Source of the DNA: Desulfovibrio sp. An276
GTDB taxonomy: Bacteria > Desulfobacterota > Desulfovibrionia > Desulfovibrionales > Desulfovibrionaceae
Direction of reading: 5' to 3'
Assembly: GCF_002159665.1 (NCBI RefSeq)
Contig: NZ_NFJC01000030.1
Coordinates: forward strand, 1-37,013
DNA length: 37,013 bases
The notes under the pieces were generated by a model. It saw nothing but the letters and a program-made list of their open reading frames with translations, made no database searches and was not told where the DNA came from. The translations under genes were made by a program, and so were the position numbers. Each line of letters starts with the position of its first letter. Positions within the stretch are counted from its first letter, which is position 1. Below are positions 26,240 through 33,083 of this stretch, one piece after another.

Positions 26240-26271
26240 CCCGTAGACCTTTGGGCCTGCGGGATTTTTTT
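26240..26271 (+). terminator. Rho-independent terminator
   Basis: CCCGTAGACC and GGCCTGCGGG form a stem with one mismatch and one wobble, with a 4-nt loop, followed by ATTTTTTT. It ends the transcript of the small exported protein. Confidence 0.8.
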
Positions 26272-26477
26272 GTCTCTGACCTACAGCCTTTGCCTCTCGT
26301 GATAGAGCTGTATGCCGGGTGCAATGGAGGCTACCTCATGCAAAAGCGAAAATATTGCATTTCCAGGGATGCGCAAAATTGATGGTACAAAAGAAAAATC
26401 CATCCCTCTAATGAAGTCTGCAAGGACAAATACAGGGATATCGGCTTTTGAGTGGGGAAAATAAGAGTAAAGTGCTA

Positions 26478-26506
26478 TTGACTTTGAAATCCGATTTCAA
26501 TATCTT
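26478..26506 (+). promoter_or_regulatory. Promoter with 17-bp palindromic operator in its spacer
   Basis: TTGACT (26478-26483) and TATCTT (26501-26506) are exactly 17 bp apart. The whole spacer, 26484-26500, is the palindrome TTGAAATC-C-GATTTCAA. An AT-rich dyad filling the -35/-10 spacer is the classic place for a repressor. Its general form (TGAAAT...ATTTCA) recalls Fur-family boxes described for Desulfovibrio, but that link is from memory and unproven. It lies 67 bp before the DUF2325 start. Confidence 0.65.
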
Positions 26507-26572
26507 TGCTTCCAACAGGACAAGCTACACTTTTCAATGATTTACCGTCCACGTTCCTTTTTTGGAGGCAAT

Positions 26573-26848
26573 ATGAGCATCACACTGATTGGCGGAATAG
26601 ACAGACTGAAGCAGGACTATATCAAGACAGCGAAGAAGCGTGGCGTCGAACTCAAGTGCATATTGCACGACACCCCGGACTTCAAGGCACGCATCGGTTC
26701 GCCGGACGCAGTGGTTATCTTCACGAAGCAGATTTCCCATGAGGCGCGCCGCAAGGCCCTTGAGCACGCAAAGTCGCAGAACATCCAGGTGCACATGCTG
26801 CACTCCTGCTCTGTCTCTTCCCTGTGGAAGTGTATCCAGGGCAGATGA
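26573..26848 (+). CDS. DUF2325 domain protein
   Basis: The 91-residue protein matches the DUF2325 family: SITLIGGIDRLKQDYIKTAKKRG at the N-terminus, then DAVVIFTKQISHEARRKALEHAK and a terminal VHMLHSCSVSSL. The pattern of short strands and helices suggests a small Rossmann-like fold. Two cysteines (about 28 and 81) could bind a metal or act in redox. The family has no established function. ATG 26573 has GGAGG at 6 nt. It is expressed from its own promoter with the palindromic operator, and a perfect stem (26837-26858) covers its stop codon. Confidence 0.75.
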   Translation: MSITLIGGIDRLKQDYIKTAKKRGVELKCILHDTPDFKARIGSPDAVVIFTKQISHEARRKALEHAKSQNIQVHMLHSCSVSSLWKCIQGR

Positions 26849-27240
26849 GACTGCCCTGAAAGTATCCAAAGCAAAGAACCAGAAGCAAGAACACAAAGCA
26901 ACTGCATTCCTTCCCCCCTCGTGCAGTCGCGCGGCGCCTTTTCGGCCTTTCTCTCGCGCCCTTGATTGGACAGGTCGAAAAAGCATGTAGGGCATGGCCA
27001 AAAGTTCCCTTTCGGCCATGCCCTGATCTTTTGCCAGGGAGCGGGCAGAAGAGATTTCCCGGCCAGCCCCGGTACGTCGGCTCTTGTAACCGGGGCTGTT
27101 CCGGGTCCTTCCTTGGGGGGAGATGGAAGGCTGGAGTGTATGCTTTTTGGCATTCCCCAAAGGGGGGCGCACAAAAAAAGCCGGTTTTCGGGGTCGTCCC
27201 CAAAAATCGGCTTGGAAAAATGGTCGGGGTCGTCCCCGAC
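26837..27240. other. Hairpin-rich intergenic region
   Basis: Five strong inverted repeats follow one another in this stretch: 26837-26858 (8-bp arms across the DUF2325 stop), 26989-27024 (11-bp arms AGGGCATGGCC/GGCCATGCCCT), 27064-27098 (10-bp arms CAGCCCCGGT/ACCGGGGCTG), 27178-27213 (long nested stem, minus-strand terminator) and 27223-27240 (7-bp arms GTCGGGG/CCCCGAC). The last two share the sequence GGGGTCGTCCCC. No reading frame makes sense here. It may be a set of transcript ends or a structured RNA. Confidence 0.6.
27171..27213 (-). terminator. Terminator of the amidohydrolase-flavin reductase-ABM operon
   Basis: On the minus strand AAGCCG-ATTTTT-GGGG / CCCC-GAAAAC-CGGCTT forms a 16-pair stem with minor mismatches and a 4-nt loop, followed by a run of T. 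It lies about 110 bp after the stop of the last gene of the leftward operon. Confidence 0.75.
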
Positions 27241-27322
27241 AGGAATTTCTTTAGACCGGACATGCGCCGCAAGTCAAGGAAAAAAAGCCACAGCTCGGTC
27301 TATTGTAAAAGATGCTGAAAGG

Positions 27323-27715
27323 TTACTTTATCTTGAGCCTTGGGACGAGCGGGTCTACGTCCACGAGCTCAAGGCTTTGCACCATATCCAGGGTGCCCTG
27401 CTTGTACTTTTGGAAATGCGCTGATTTGATGTGGCTCTCGTAGGCAGCCCTGTTTGCGTAGATTTCCAGGATGGTGAACACGTTCGGTGCGTCCTTGCGT
27501 GTGGTGGGGTAGAGGACAAGCACGCCTGGTTCCCTGCTCATGGAGGCCGTCACACCTTCCTTCAGATACGCCTTGTATTCTTCGAGACGTGCGGGATCGA
27601 CCGTGATGAGCGAAAGGCGCACGAAGTTCTCGTTTGCCGGCATTTTGCTGTCCTCGGCAAGGGTGGGTACTGCCTGCAAAACGAGCAGGGCAAGAATCAG
27701 AAAGAGCTTTTTCAC
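27323..27715 (-). CDS. Exported ABM-domain (putative quinol monooxygenase-like) protein
   Basis: From GTG 27715 (preceded by GGGAGGAG at 7 nt) the protein is 130 residues. It starts with a signal peptide (KKLFLILALLVLQAVPTLAE) and continues with an ABM-fold domain: FVRLSLITVDPARLEEYKAYLKEGV, EPGVLVLYPTTRKDAPNVFTILEIYANRAAYESHIKS and HFQKYKQGT. This pattern is that of the antibiotic-biosynthesis-monooxygenase/YgiN superfamily, whose members act on quinones or are of unknown role. A frame extension upstream overlaps the flavin reductase and is not coding. It is the last gene of a three-gene leftward operon. Confidence 0.8.
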   Translation of the reverse strand: MKKLFLILALLVLQAVPTLAEDSKMPANENFVRLSLITVDPARLEEYKAYLKEGVTASMSREPGVLVLYPTTRKDAPNVFTILEIYANRAAYESHIKSAHFQKYKQGTLDMVQSLELVDVDPLVPRLKIK

Positions 27716-27729
27716 TGGAGCGCTCCTCC

Positions 27730-28296
27730 CTATTGGGTCTGTTTTTCCTTGAGTTTCTTGCCGTAGCTTGTGCATTTGCCAAGCCTTTCGCCGCACAAGA
27801 GGTAGTGGTAGGTTGGCATCTCAAAAAGAACGGGTTTCAAAACGTCGTAATCAATCTTGCCATCTGCATCGAGGATCTCTTCCTCTGCCCAGGTGTTCAC
27901 GATTTTGCAGATGAAATTGTCGAAGCCTTCGGTCTGGTAGTTGTCCACAACCTCGCACTCCATCACAAGGGGGCTAGCGCTGATGACGGGTGTGCCTGCG
28001 CTGCCCATGGTGTATTCGAACACATTGGACTTGTCCGTGCGAGCGCCGCTCACAGTGCCCACGTAGTCCGCAGCCTCAAGCATGGTCTTGTCCACAATGT
28101 TGATGGAGAGCTTGCCGGAAGCCTCGATGCCCTTGTTGGTGTGATGTGCCTTGTGCATGCTCACAACCACGCGATCGTGGCCCATGATGCCTATGTGGGC
28201 AACAAGGATCCAGTTCAGCCTGTCGTTCACAAAAGCGCCCACGACTACTGCAGGGGTGGGGTAGAGGGCCAGGGTGGGACCGATATTCTTTTTCAT
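27730..28296 (-). CDS. Flavin reductase / flavoredoxin-like FMN protein
   Basis: The 188 residues follow the FMN-binding split-barrel flavin-reductase fold: LYPTPAVVVGAFVNDRLNWILVAHIGIMGHDRVVVSMHKAHHTNKGIEASGKLSINIV, then DYVGTVSGARTDKSNVF and a C-terminal LCGERLGKCTSYGKKLK. Related proteins from Desulfovibrio (flavoredoxins) carry electrons or reduce FMN with NAD(P)H. No signal peptide is present, unlike both neighbours. Its stop is 15 nt before the GTG of the ABM gene, so the two are co-translated. The cysteines near the C-terminus may be redox-active. Confidence 0.85.
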   Translation of the reverse strand: MKKNIGPTLALYPTPAVVVGAFVNDRLNWILVAHIGIMGHDRVVVSMHKAHHTNKGIEASGKLSINIVDKTMLEAADYVGTVSGARTDKSNVFEYTMGSAGTPVISASPLVMECEVVDNYQTEGFDNFICKIVNTWAEEEILDADGKIDYDVLKPVLFEMPTYHYLLCGERLGKCTSYGKKLKEKQTQ

Positions 28297-28353
28297 GAAT
28301 GTATGCTCCTTGCCGGGATTACCGGCTGTATTTGTCCTTTCTTGTGCGACGGT

Positions 28354-29397
28354 TCACTTCTGTGCAGCCCTGCTTCCTGCAAAGAGTTCCCTCGCGTTGC
28401 CGAAGAAAACCCTGTCCTTCTCCATTCCCGCTTCCTCAAGGGTTTGCCCAAGGCCTGCGGGTATCTTTTCGAGGGCCCTGTCCGGCACATAGGGGTAGTC
28501 TGTGCCGTAGAGCAGATGATCCGGGCTTGTGATGGAGAGAAGAGTCTGCACGACCTCCGGGGTCGGGGCTCCGGCAAGGTCGAAGTAGAGCTGCTTCAGG
28601 CTTGTCTCAAGGTCCACGTCCGGGAAAAGCCCCCTTTGCGCCAGGGCTGGCAGAAGGGATTTGATGCGCGGGAGCGCCAGCGGCAGGAAGGAGCCGCAGT
28701 GGGGGACCACATAGCGGATGTTGGGAAAGCGCCTGAACGCATCGTGGGCCAGCATGTTTACGATGGCCCTTGTGGTCTCTGCCGGATACTCGTACACGGC
28801 CAGGGGTGTGGCCAAGGTCGTTGCCGCATTCACGGGCTCGGGCCTGTGGGGATGGAGGATGACCACTGCGTGGACGCTGTCGAGATAGCGCATGACAGGA
28901 TCCAGTGCAGGGTCGCCCAAATAGAGGCCGCGACTGTTTGTGGCAAGCCGTATGCCGTCAGCCCGAAGCTCTTCCAGGGCGTACCTTGCCTCTTCCAGGG
29001 CTCCTTCCGCGTCCGGCAGGGGCAGGGAGGCGCAGAAAAGAAAGCGCCCCGGATAGCGCGCCCTGATGTCGTGGAAGGCCCTGTTTGCCTTGCGCACGAT
29101 CTCGCGGCTCTTTTCCCTGTCCCCGTAGGAGGGCAGGGGAGCGGGAAGTGTCAGGACAGAGGTTTCTATGCCCATTTTGTCCATGAAGGCCAGATGCCTT
29201 TCCACTTCCCACAAGGGCAGGGGGAAGGTCTCCTCTTGGGCAGCGCCATGGGCATTCACGTAGTCGCGAAAGACAGGCACTATGGCGTGGCTGTGGACAT
29301 CCACAAGGCCCCGGCTCCTTGCGGTATCGGGCTTTGCAAGGGTTGCGGCAGGACTTATTGTGAGCACAAGGAGTAGTGCAAGTGTCAGGCGAAACAT
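28354..29397 (-). CDS. Exported amidohydrolase-family (Amidohydro_2) protein
   Basis: A TIM-barrel metal-dependent hydrolase or decarboxylase of the amidohydrolase-2/ACMSD-like group, 347 residues. It has a signal peptide (FRLTLALLLVLTISPAATLA). Metal-binding motifs are DVHSHAIVP (His-x-His), ILHPHRPEP, VVPHCGSFLP and the terminal YGTDYPYVP, so the active site looks complete. The substrate cannot be told. Related enzymes decarboxylate or hydrolyse aromatic acids. ATG 29397 has GGAGAA at 6 nt and yields the signal peptide. It is the first gene of the operon, 57 bp before the flavin reductase. Confidence 0.85.
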   Translation of the reverse strand: MFRLTLALLLVLTISPAATLAKPDTARSRGLVDVHSHAIVPVFRDYVNAHGAAQEETFPLPLWEVERHLAFMDKMGIETSVLTLPAPLPSYGDREKSREIVRKANRAFHDIRARYPGRFLFCASLPLPDAEGALEEARYALEELRADGIRLATNSRGLYLGDPALDPVMRYLDSVHAVVILHPHRPEPVNAATTLATPLAVYEYPAETTRAIVNMLAHDAFRRFPNIRYVVPHCGSFLPLALPRIKSLLPALAQRGLFPDVDLETSLKQLYFDLAGAPTPEVVQTLLSITSPDHLLYGTDYPYVPDRALEKIPAGLGQTLEEAGMEKDRVFFGNARELFAGSRAAQK

Positions 29398-29536
29398 GGG
29401 ATTCTCCGGGGGACTGATACGGGCCAGATTCCTTGCGGAGAATACAAAAATTGCGCCCGGATTTGTCATGGGGGAATGGGCAAAAACTTGCCCAAAACTG
29501 CCAGGAAGGACAGCTCTCACAAAGCTTCCCTGGCAC

Positions 29537-29564
29537 AAAAAAAGGCCCGGCTTTGCGCCGGGCC
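29537..29564 (-). terminator. Rho-independent terminator of ychF
   Basis: A perfect 8-bp GC stem GGCCCGGC / GCCGGGCC with a 5-nt loop. On the minus strand a run of seven T follows. A T5 run on the other side could make it work in both directions. Confidence 0.85.
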
Positions 29565-29591
29565 GGGAAATTTTTAAGAATAATTGGGTGA

Positions 29592-30692
29592 TTAGACGTT
29601 GAAGAGGAAGTGCATGACGTCGCCGTCCTGCACCTCGTACTCCTTGCCTTCAACGCGCAGGACACCTGCAGCGCGGCAGGCAGCCTCGCTCTCGTGGCTC
29701 ATGTAGTCGTCGTAGGAGATGACTTCTGCGCGGATAAAGCCCTTTTCGAAGTCCGTGTGGATGACGCCTGCTGCCTTGGGAGCCTTCCAGCCCTTGTGTA
29801 TGGTCCAGGCGCGCACCTCGTCGGGACCTGCGGTAAAGTAGCTCTGAAGGCCCAAAGTTGCGTAGCCAGCCTGGATGACGCTCTCAAGGCCGCTTGCCTC
29901 GATGCCGTAGGAGGCAAGCATTTCTTTTTGCTCCTCTTCCTCAAGGCCCTGCAGTTCTTCTTCGAGACGGGCGCAGATGATGGCAAAGCCGCTGTTGTGC
30001 TCCCTGGCATAGGCTTCCACCTTGGCAGTGAGCTCGTTTCCGCCAAGGCCGTCCTCGTCCACGTTGGCGCAGTAGATGACGGGCTTTGCAGTGAGCAGGC
30101 CCATCTCGCGCCAGAGGTTGCGGGCAGCATCGTCTTCGCTGTTCCACTCGAAGCTCTGGGCAGGGTTGCCCTCGTTCAGGTGGGCTGCGAGCTTTTCCAC
30201 CATTTCTGCCAGGGGGCGGGCCTCCTTGGAGGTGCGGCAGAGCTTTTGCAGCTTCTCGAACCTTCGCTGGACAGTCTCAAGGTCTGCCAAAAGCAGTTCG
30301 GTCTCGATGGTGGAGATGTCGCGCAAGGGGTCAATGGAGCCATCCACGTGGGTGATGTTCTCGTCCTCGAAGCAGCGCACCACTTCCACGATGGCAGCGC
30401 ATTCGCGGATGTTGCCAAGGAACTGGTTGCCAAGGCCCTCGCCCTTGCTTGCACCGCGCACAAGGCCTGCGATGTCGATGAAATCCACTGAGGCGTAGAT
30501 GGTCTTCTTGGGCTTTGCCTTGAGGGTAAGGGCGTCCACACGCTTGTCCGGCACGGCCACAGTGGCCTTGTTGGGTTCGATGGTGCAGAAGGGATAGTTT
30601 GCGGCCTGGGCGTTCTGGGCCTTGGTGAGGGCGTTGAAGAGGGTGGACTTGCCCACATTGGGAAGGCCGACAATTCCTATGCTGAGAGCCAT
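29592..30692 (-). CDS. ychF: Redox-regulated ATPase YchF/OLA1
   Basis: YchF is a universally conserved Obg-family P-loop protein that prefers ATP to GTP and binds ribosomes. It influences translation and oxidative stress response. The 366 residues show [18 protein letters not shown] (G1), [20 protein letters not shown] (G3), a coiled-coil segment and the C-terminal TGS domain ending [15 protein letters not shown]. All are standard in position and length. The gene is monocistronic with a terminator 28 bp after the stop. Confidence 0.97.
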   Translation of the reverse strand: MALSIGIVGLPNVGKSTLFNALTKAQNAQAANYPFCTIEPNKATVAVPDKRVDALTLKAKPKKTIYASVDFIDIAGLVRGASKGEGLGNQFLGNIRECAAIVEVVRCFEDENITHVDGSIDPLRDISTIETELLLADLETVQRRFEKLQKLCRTSKEARPLAEMVEKLAAHLNEGNPAQSFEWNSEDDAARNLWREMGLLTAKPVIYCANVDEDGLGGNELTAKVEAYAREHNSGFAIICARLEEELQGLEEEEQKEMLASYGIEASGLESVIQAGYATLGLQSYFTAGPDEVRAWTIHKGWKAPKAAGVIHTDFEKGFIRAEVISYDDYMSHESEAACRAAGVLRVEGKEYEVQDGDVMHFLFNV

Positions 30693-30845
30693 GTCAAACT
30701 CCGTGTTGCCTGATTTTTTTGTTGTTTGGCAGTATGTGACTGATTTTGGGTTGCTGATTTCAGTTCAGGGGTAAGTGTTCCGGGCTCCTATACCCTCTTG
30801 GGGCCGTCATGTGAAGCCCCGGGATGGCGCCCTGCCTTGCCCGAA

Positions 30846-31799
30846 TCAGCCCTGAATCTGGTCCTCTTCGCGCACGATGTAGTAGGTCTTGCCGGCTCTC
30901 TCCTCGGCCTGAATGCTGCCCTCGGAAAGAAGCCGGGCTATGAGCTTTTCTGCAAGAGCATTTGTTATGACAAGGCCGTTTGCCACATCCTCGGCCGTGG
31001 AAGGGTGGCAGCGCACAAGTTCGAGCACGTCCGATGCCTGGACCTTCGCGTCGTGCATTTCTCCCCCGCTTTTCTTGTGCCAGGAGGCTATGATCTCGCA
31101 TGGCAGCCCCAAAACTTCAGCTACTGCCTGAAGTTCTTCTTCACTCAAGGCTTTGACATCACTGTCTGCAGGGGGTCTTGTGGCGGTATTCAGCTGTATC
31201 TTGTCGTAGCGGGGAAGGGATTCAAGTACTTCTTTAAGCCGTGCCAGCTCTTCCAGGCTGTCGTTTATACCCTTCACAAGCAATATCTCGATCCAGATTT
31301 GCCCCTTGTATTCGGCACAAAAGGCGCGCACACCTTCAAGTATAACATTAATTTCAAGGCCTTTTGCGGGAGCGTTGATGCGCTCGGCACACGCCATTGT
31401 TGCCGCATCCAGGGAGGGGCTTACGATGTCAGCCAGGGCCAGGTCTGCGCGCACTTCTGGCATCCACAGGAGGGAGGCGTTGGTGAACACCGCAACCGGC
31501 ACGTCGGTCATCTCCTTGATGCGTGTGATGAGACGCCCAAGGCCGCTGTTCAGGGTCGGCTCGCCAGAACCGGCTAGGCTTATGATGTCAGGCCTGTCCC
31601 TTTCAAGGTGGCTGCGAAGCTCCTCTGCCACCATGTCTACATCGACGTACTCCTTGCGCTTTGCCGTATGCAGGGTGGTGTGGCCCAGCTGGCAGTAGGT
31701 ACAGTCGTAGGTACAGGTCTTGAAGGGAATAATGTCCACGCCAAGGGAGCGCCCGAGCCTGCGCGAGGGAACCGGGCCGTAGACATGATGTTGCGCCAT
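30846..31799 (-). CDS. Radical SAM protein, COG0731 type, with C-terminal winged helix
   Basis: The 317 residues begin with VYGPVPSRRLGRSLGVDIIPFKTCTYDCTYCQLG, the hallmark of a radical SAM subgroup related to wyosine-type enzymes (COG0731). Cys29, Cys33 and Cys36 bind the [4Fe-4S] cluster. ISLAGSGEPTLN follows as the SAM-binding GGE-like motif. After the barrel (to ~240), residues about 255-315 form a winged-helix-like domain (ASDVLELVRCHPSTAEDVANGL). The reaction is unknown. ATG 31799 has AGGAGG. The gene is divergent from the pyridoxal-kinase-like gene. Confidence 0.85.
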   Translation of the reverse strand: MAQHHVYGPVPSRRLGRSLGVDIIPFKTCTYDCTYCQLGHTTLHTAKRKEYVDVDMVAEELRSHLERDRPDIISLAGSGEPTLNSGLGRLITRIKEMTDVPVAVFTNASLLWMPEVRADLALADIVSPSLDAATMACAERINAPAKGLEINVILEGVRAFCAEYKGQIWIEILLVKGINDSLEELARLKEVLESLPRYDKIQLNTATRPPADSDVKALSEEELQAVAEVLGLPCEIIASWHKKSGGEMHDAKVQASDVLELVRCHPSTAEDVANGLVITNALAEKLIARLLSEGSIQAEERAGKTYYIVREEDQIQG

Positions 31800-31978
31800 G
31801 AAAAAACCTCCTGGGGTGGACTTTTTTGCACTGTTTGGCAGGGCACGTTTTCCCTTTTCACCCCCGCAAAGTCAAGTGCGGCACTTGCAAATTGGCGCCC
31901 CTGGAATATATTGAAGCTCCATTCTGGGCCTGCAGCCTTTGCGGGCGGCGGGCTGGCAATCCCTATCGGAGGAGTCCC

Positions 31979-32860
31979 TTGCGCAATTCCATTCCCCGTG
32001 TTGTGGCCATACACGATATTTCCGGCATTGGCAGAACGTCGCTCACAGCGGTCATTCCCGTTCTGTCCTGCATGGGCATACAGCCCATTCCCCTGCCCAC
32101 GGCCGTGCTCTCCACCCAGACCGTTGGCACGCGCAATTTCTCCTTTCTCGATCTCACAGAGAACATGGAGCACATGCTCTCGCACTGGGAGGAGCGGGGC
32201 GATACCTTTGACGGCGTCTACTCCGGCTTCATGGCCTGCCCAAAGCAGATGGAAAGCGTCACCCGCTGCATAGACAATCTTCTGGCTCCCGGAGGCCTCA
32301 CGGTCATAGACCCTGTCCTTGGCGACGACGGCGTCCTTATCCCCACCATGACCCCGCAGATGGTCGAGAAGATGCGCTGGCTCATAAAAAAGGCCACTGT
32401 CATCACCCCAAACTTCACGGAAATCTGCCTGCTTTTGAACCTCGACTACCACGCGCGCCACACCTTGAACGATCTCAAAGGCTACCTGAAGGCCCTCTCC
32501 GACATGGGGCCTGCCGTAGTCGTTGGCACAAGCATGCCCATAACCGAGGGCCCGAGCCCGGAGTACAGCTCCGTCCTTGCCTACGAGCGCAGCATAGACA
32601 AGTACTGGCGCGTGGACTGCGACTACATCCCGGCCCACTATCCGGGTACTGGAGACATCTTCGCCTCTGTTCTCACTGGCTGCCTCATGCAGGGCGACAG
32701 CCTCTCCCTTGCCATAGACAAGGCAGTACAGTTCACAACCCTTGGCGTGCGGGGCACCTTCGGCCAGGACGTGCCCCCGGTGGAGGGCATACTGCTTGAG
32801 CGCTACCTTCCGACCCTGCGCCAGCCCATAGCCTTCTGCCAGACGCGCCTCGTTCCCTGA
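31979..32860 (+). CDS. Pyridoxine/pyridoxamine kinase family protein
   Basis: A ribokinase-fold enzyme of the PdxY/PdxK group that phosphorylates B6 vitamers in salvage. RVVAIHDISGIGRTSLTAVIPVLSCMGIQPIPLPTAVLSTQT is the family N-terminus. VIDPVLGDDG, ITPNFTEICLLL and the nucleotide-site YPGTGDIFASVLTG follow, including the catalytic Asp in GTGD. The frame stays open 51 codons upstream, but that part is not family-like. TTG 31979 has GGAGGAG 4 nt upstream and puts the protein at the family length (293), so I infer a TTG start. A terminator follows. Confidence 0.85.
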   Translation: MRNSIPRVVAIHDISGIGRTSLTAVIPVLSCMGIQPIPLPTAVLSTQTVGTRNFSFLDLTENMEHMLSHWEERGDTFDGVYSGFMACPKQMESVTRCIDNLLAPGGLTVIDPVLGDDGVLIPTMTPQMVEKMRWLIKKATVITPNFTEICLLLNLDYHARHTLNDLKGYLKALSDMGPAVVVGTSMPITEGPSPEYSSVLAYERSIDKYWRVDCDYIPAHYPGTGDIFASVLTGCLMQGDSLSLAIDKAVQFTTLGVRGTFGQDVPPVEGILLERYLPTLRQPIAFCQTRLVP

Positions 32861-32885
32861 AAAAAGCCCGGGAATCGTATGCAAG

Positions 32886-32926
32886 AGAGCCGCAGGGAAG
32901 CCCATGAAGCCCCTTGCGGCTCTTTT
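32886..32926 (+). terminator. Rho-independent terminator of the pyridoxal-kinase-like gene
   Basis: AGAGCCGCA / TGCGGCTCT forms a perfect 9-bp stem with a 20-nt loop containing GGG/CCC, followed by TTT. It lies inside the open frame upstream of the next gene, which argues against a start at 32904 for that gene. Confidence 0.8.
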
Positions 32927-33083
32927 CGCACGCCTTGCGAAAAGGCCAAAGAACACGTACATTTTTACGGGCGCCTGCCCCCAAAATCGGGGGATCCGAA
33001 AAAAGCGGATTCCCAAGGCCGGCCCTGTGGTGCATTCGTGCCATGAGCCGGCAAAAACTTTCAAAGGCGTCCCAGGGGAAAGT

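Noticed and set aside
32904..33083. N-terminal extension of the giant gene
   Set aside because: It covers the terminator of the preceding gene (32886-32926) and further hairpins at about 32977-33015, and ATG 33084 has a good ribosome site directly before the first membrane span.
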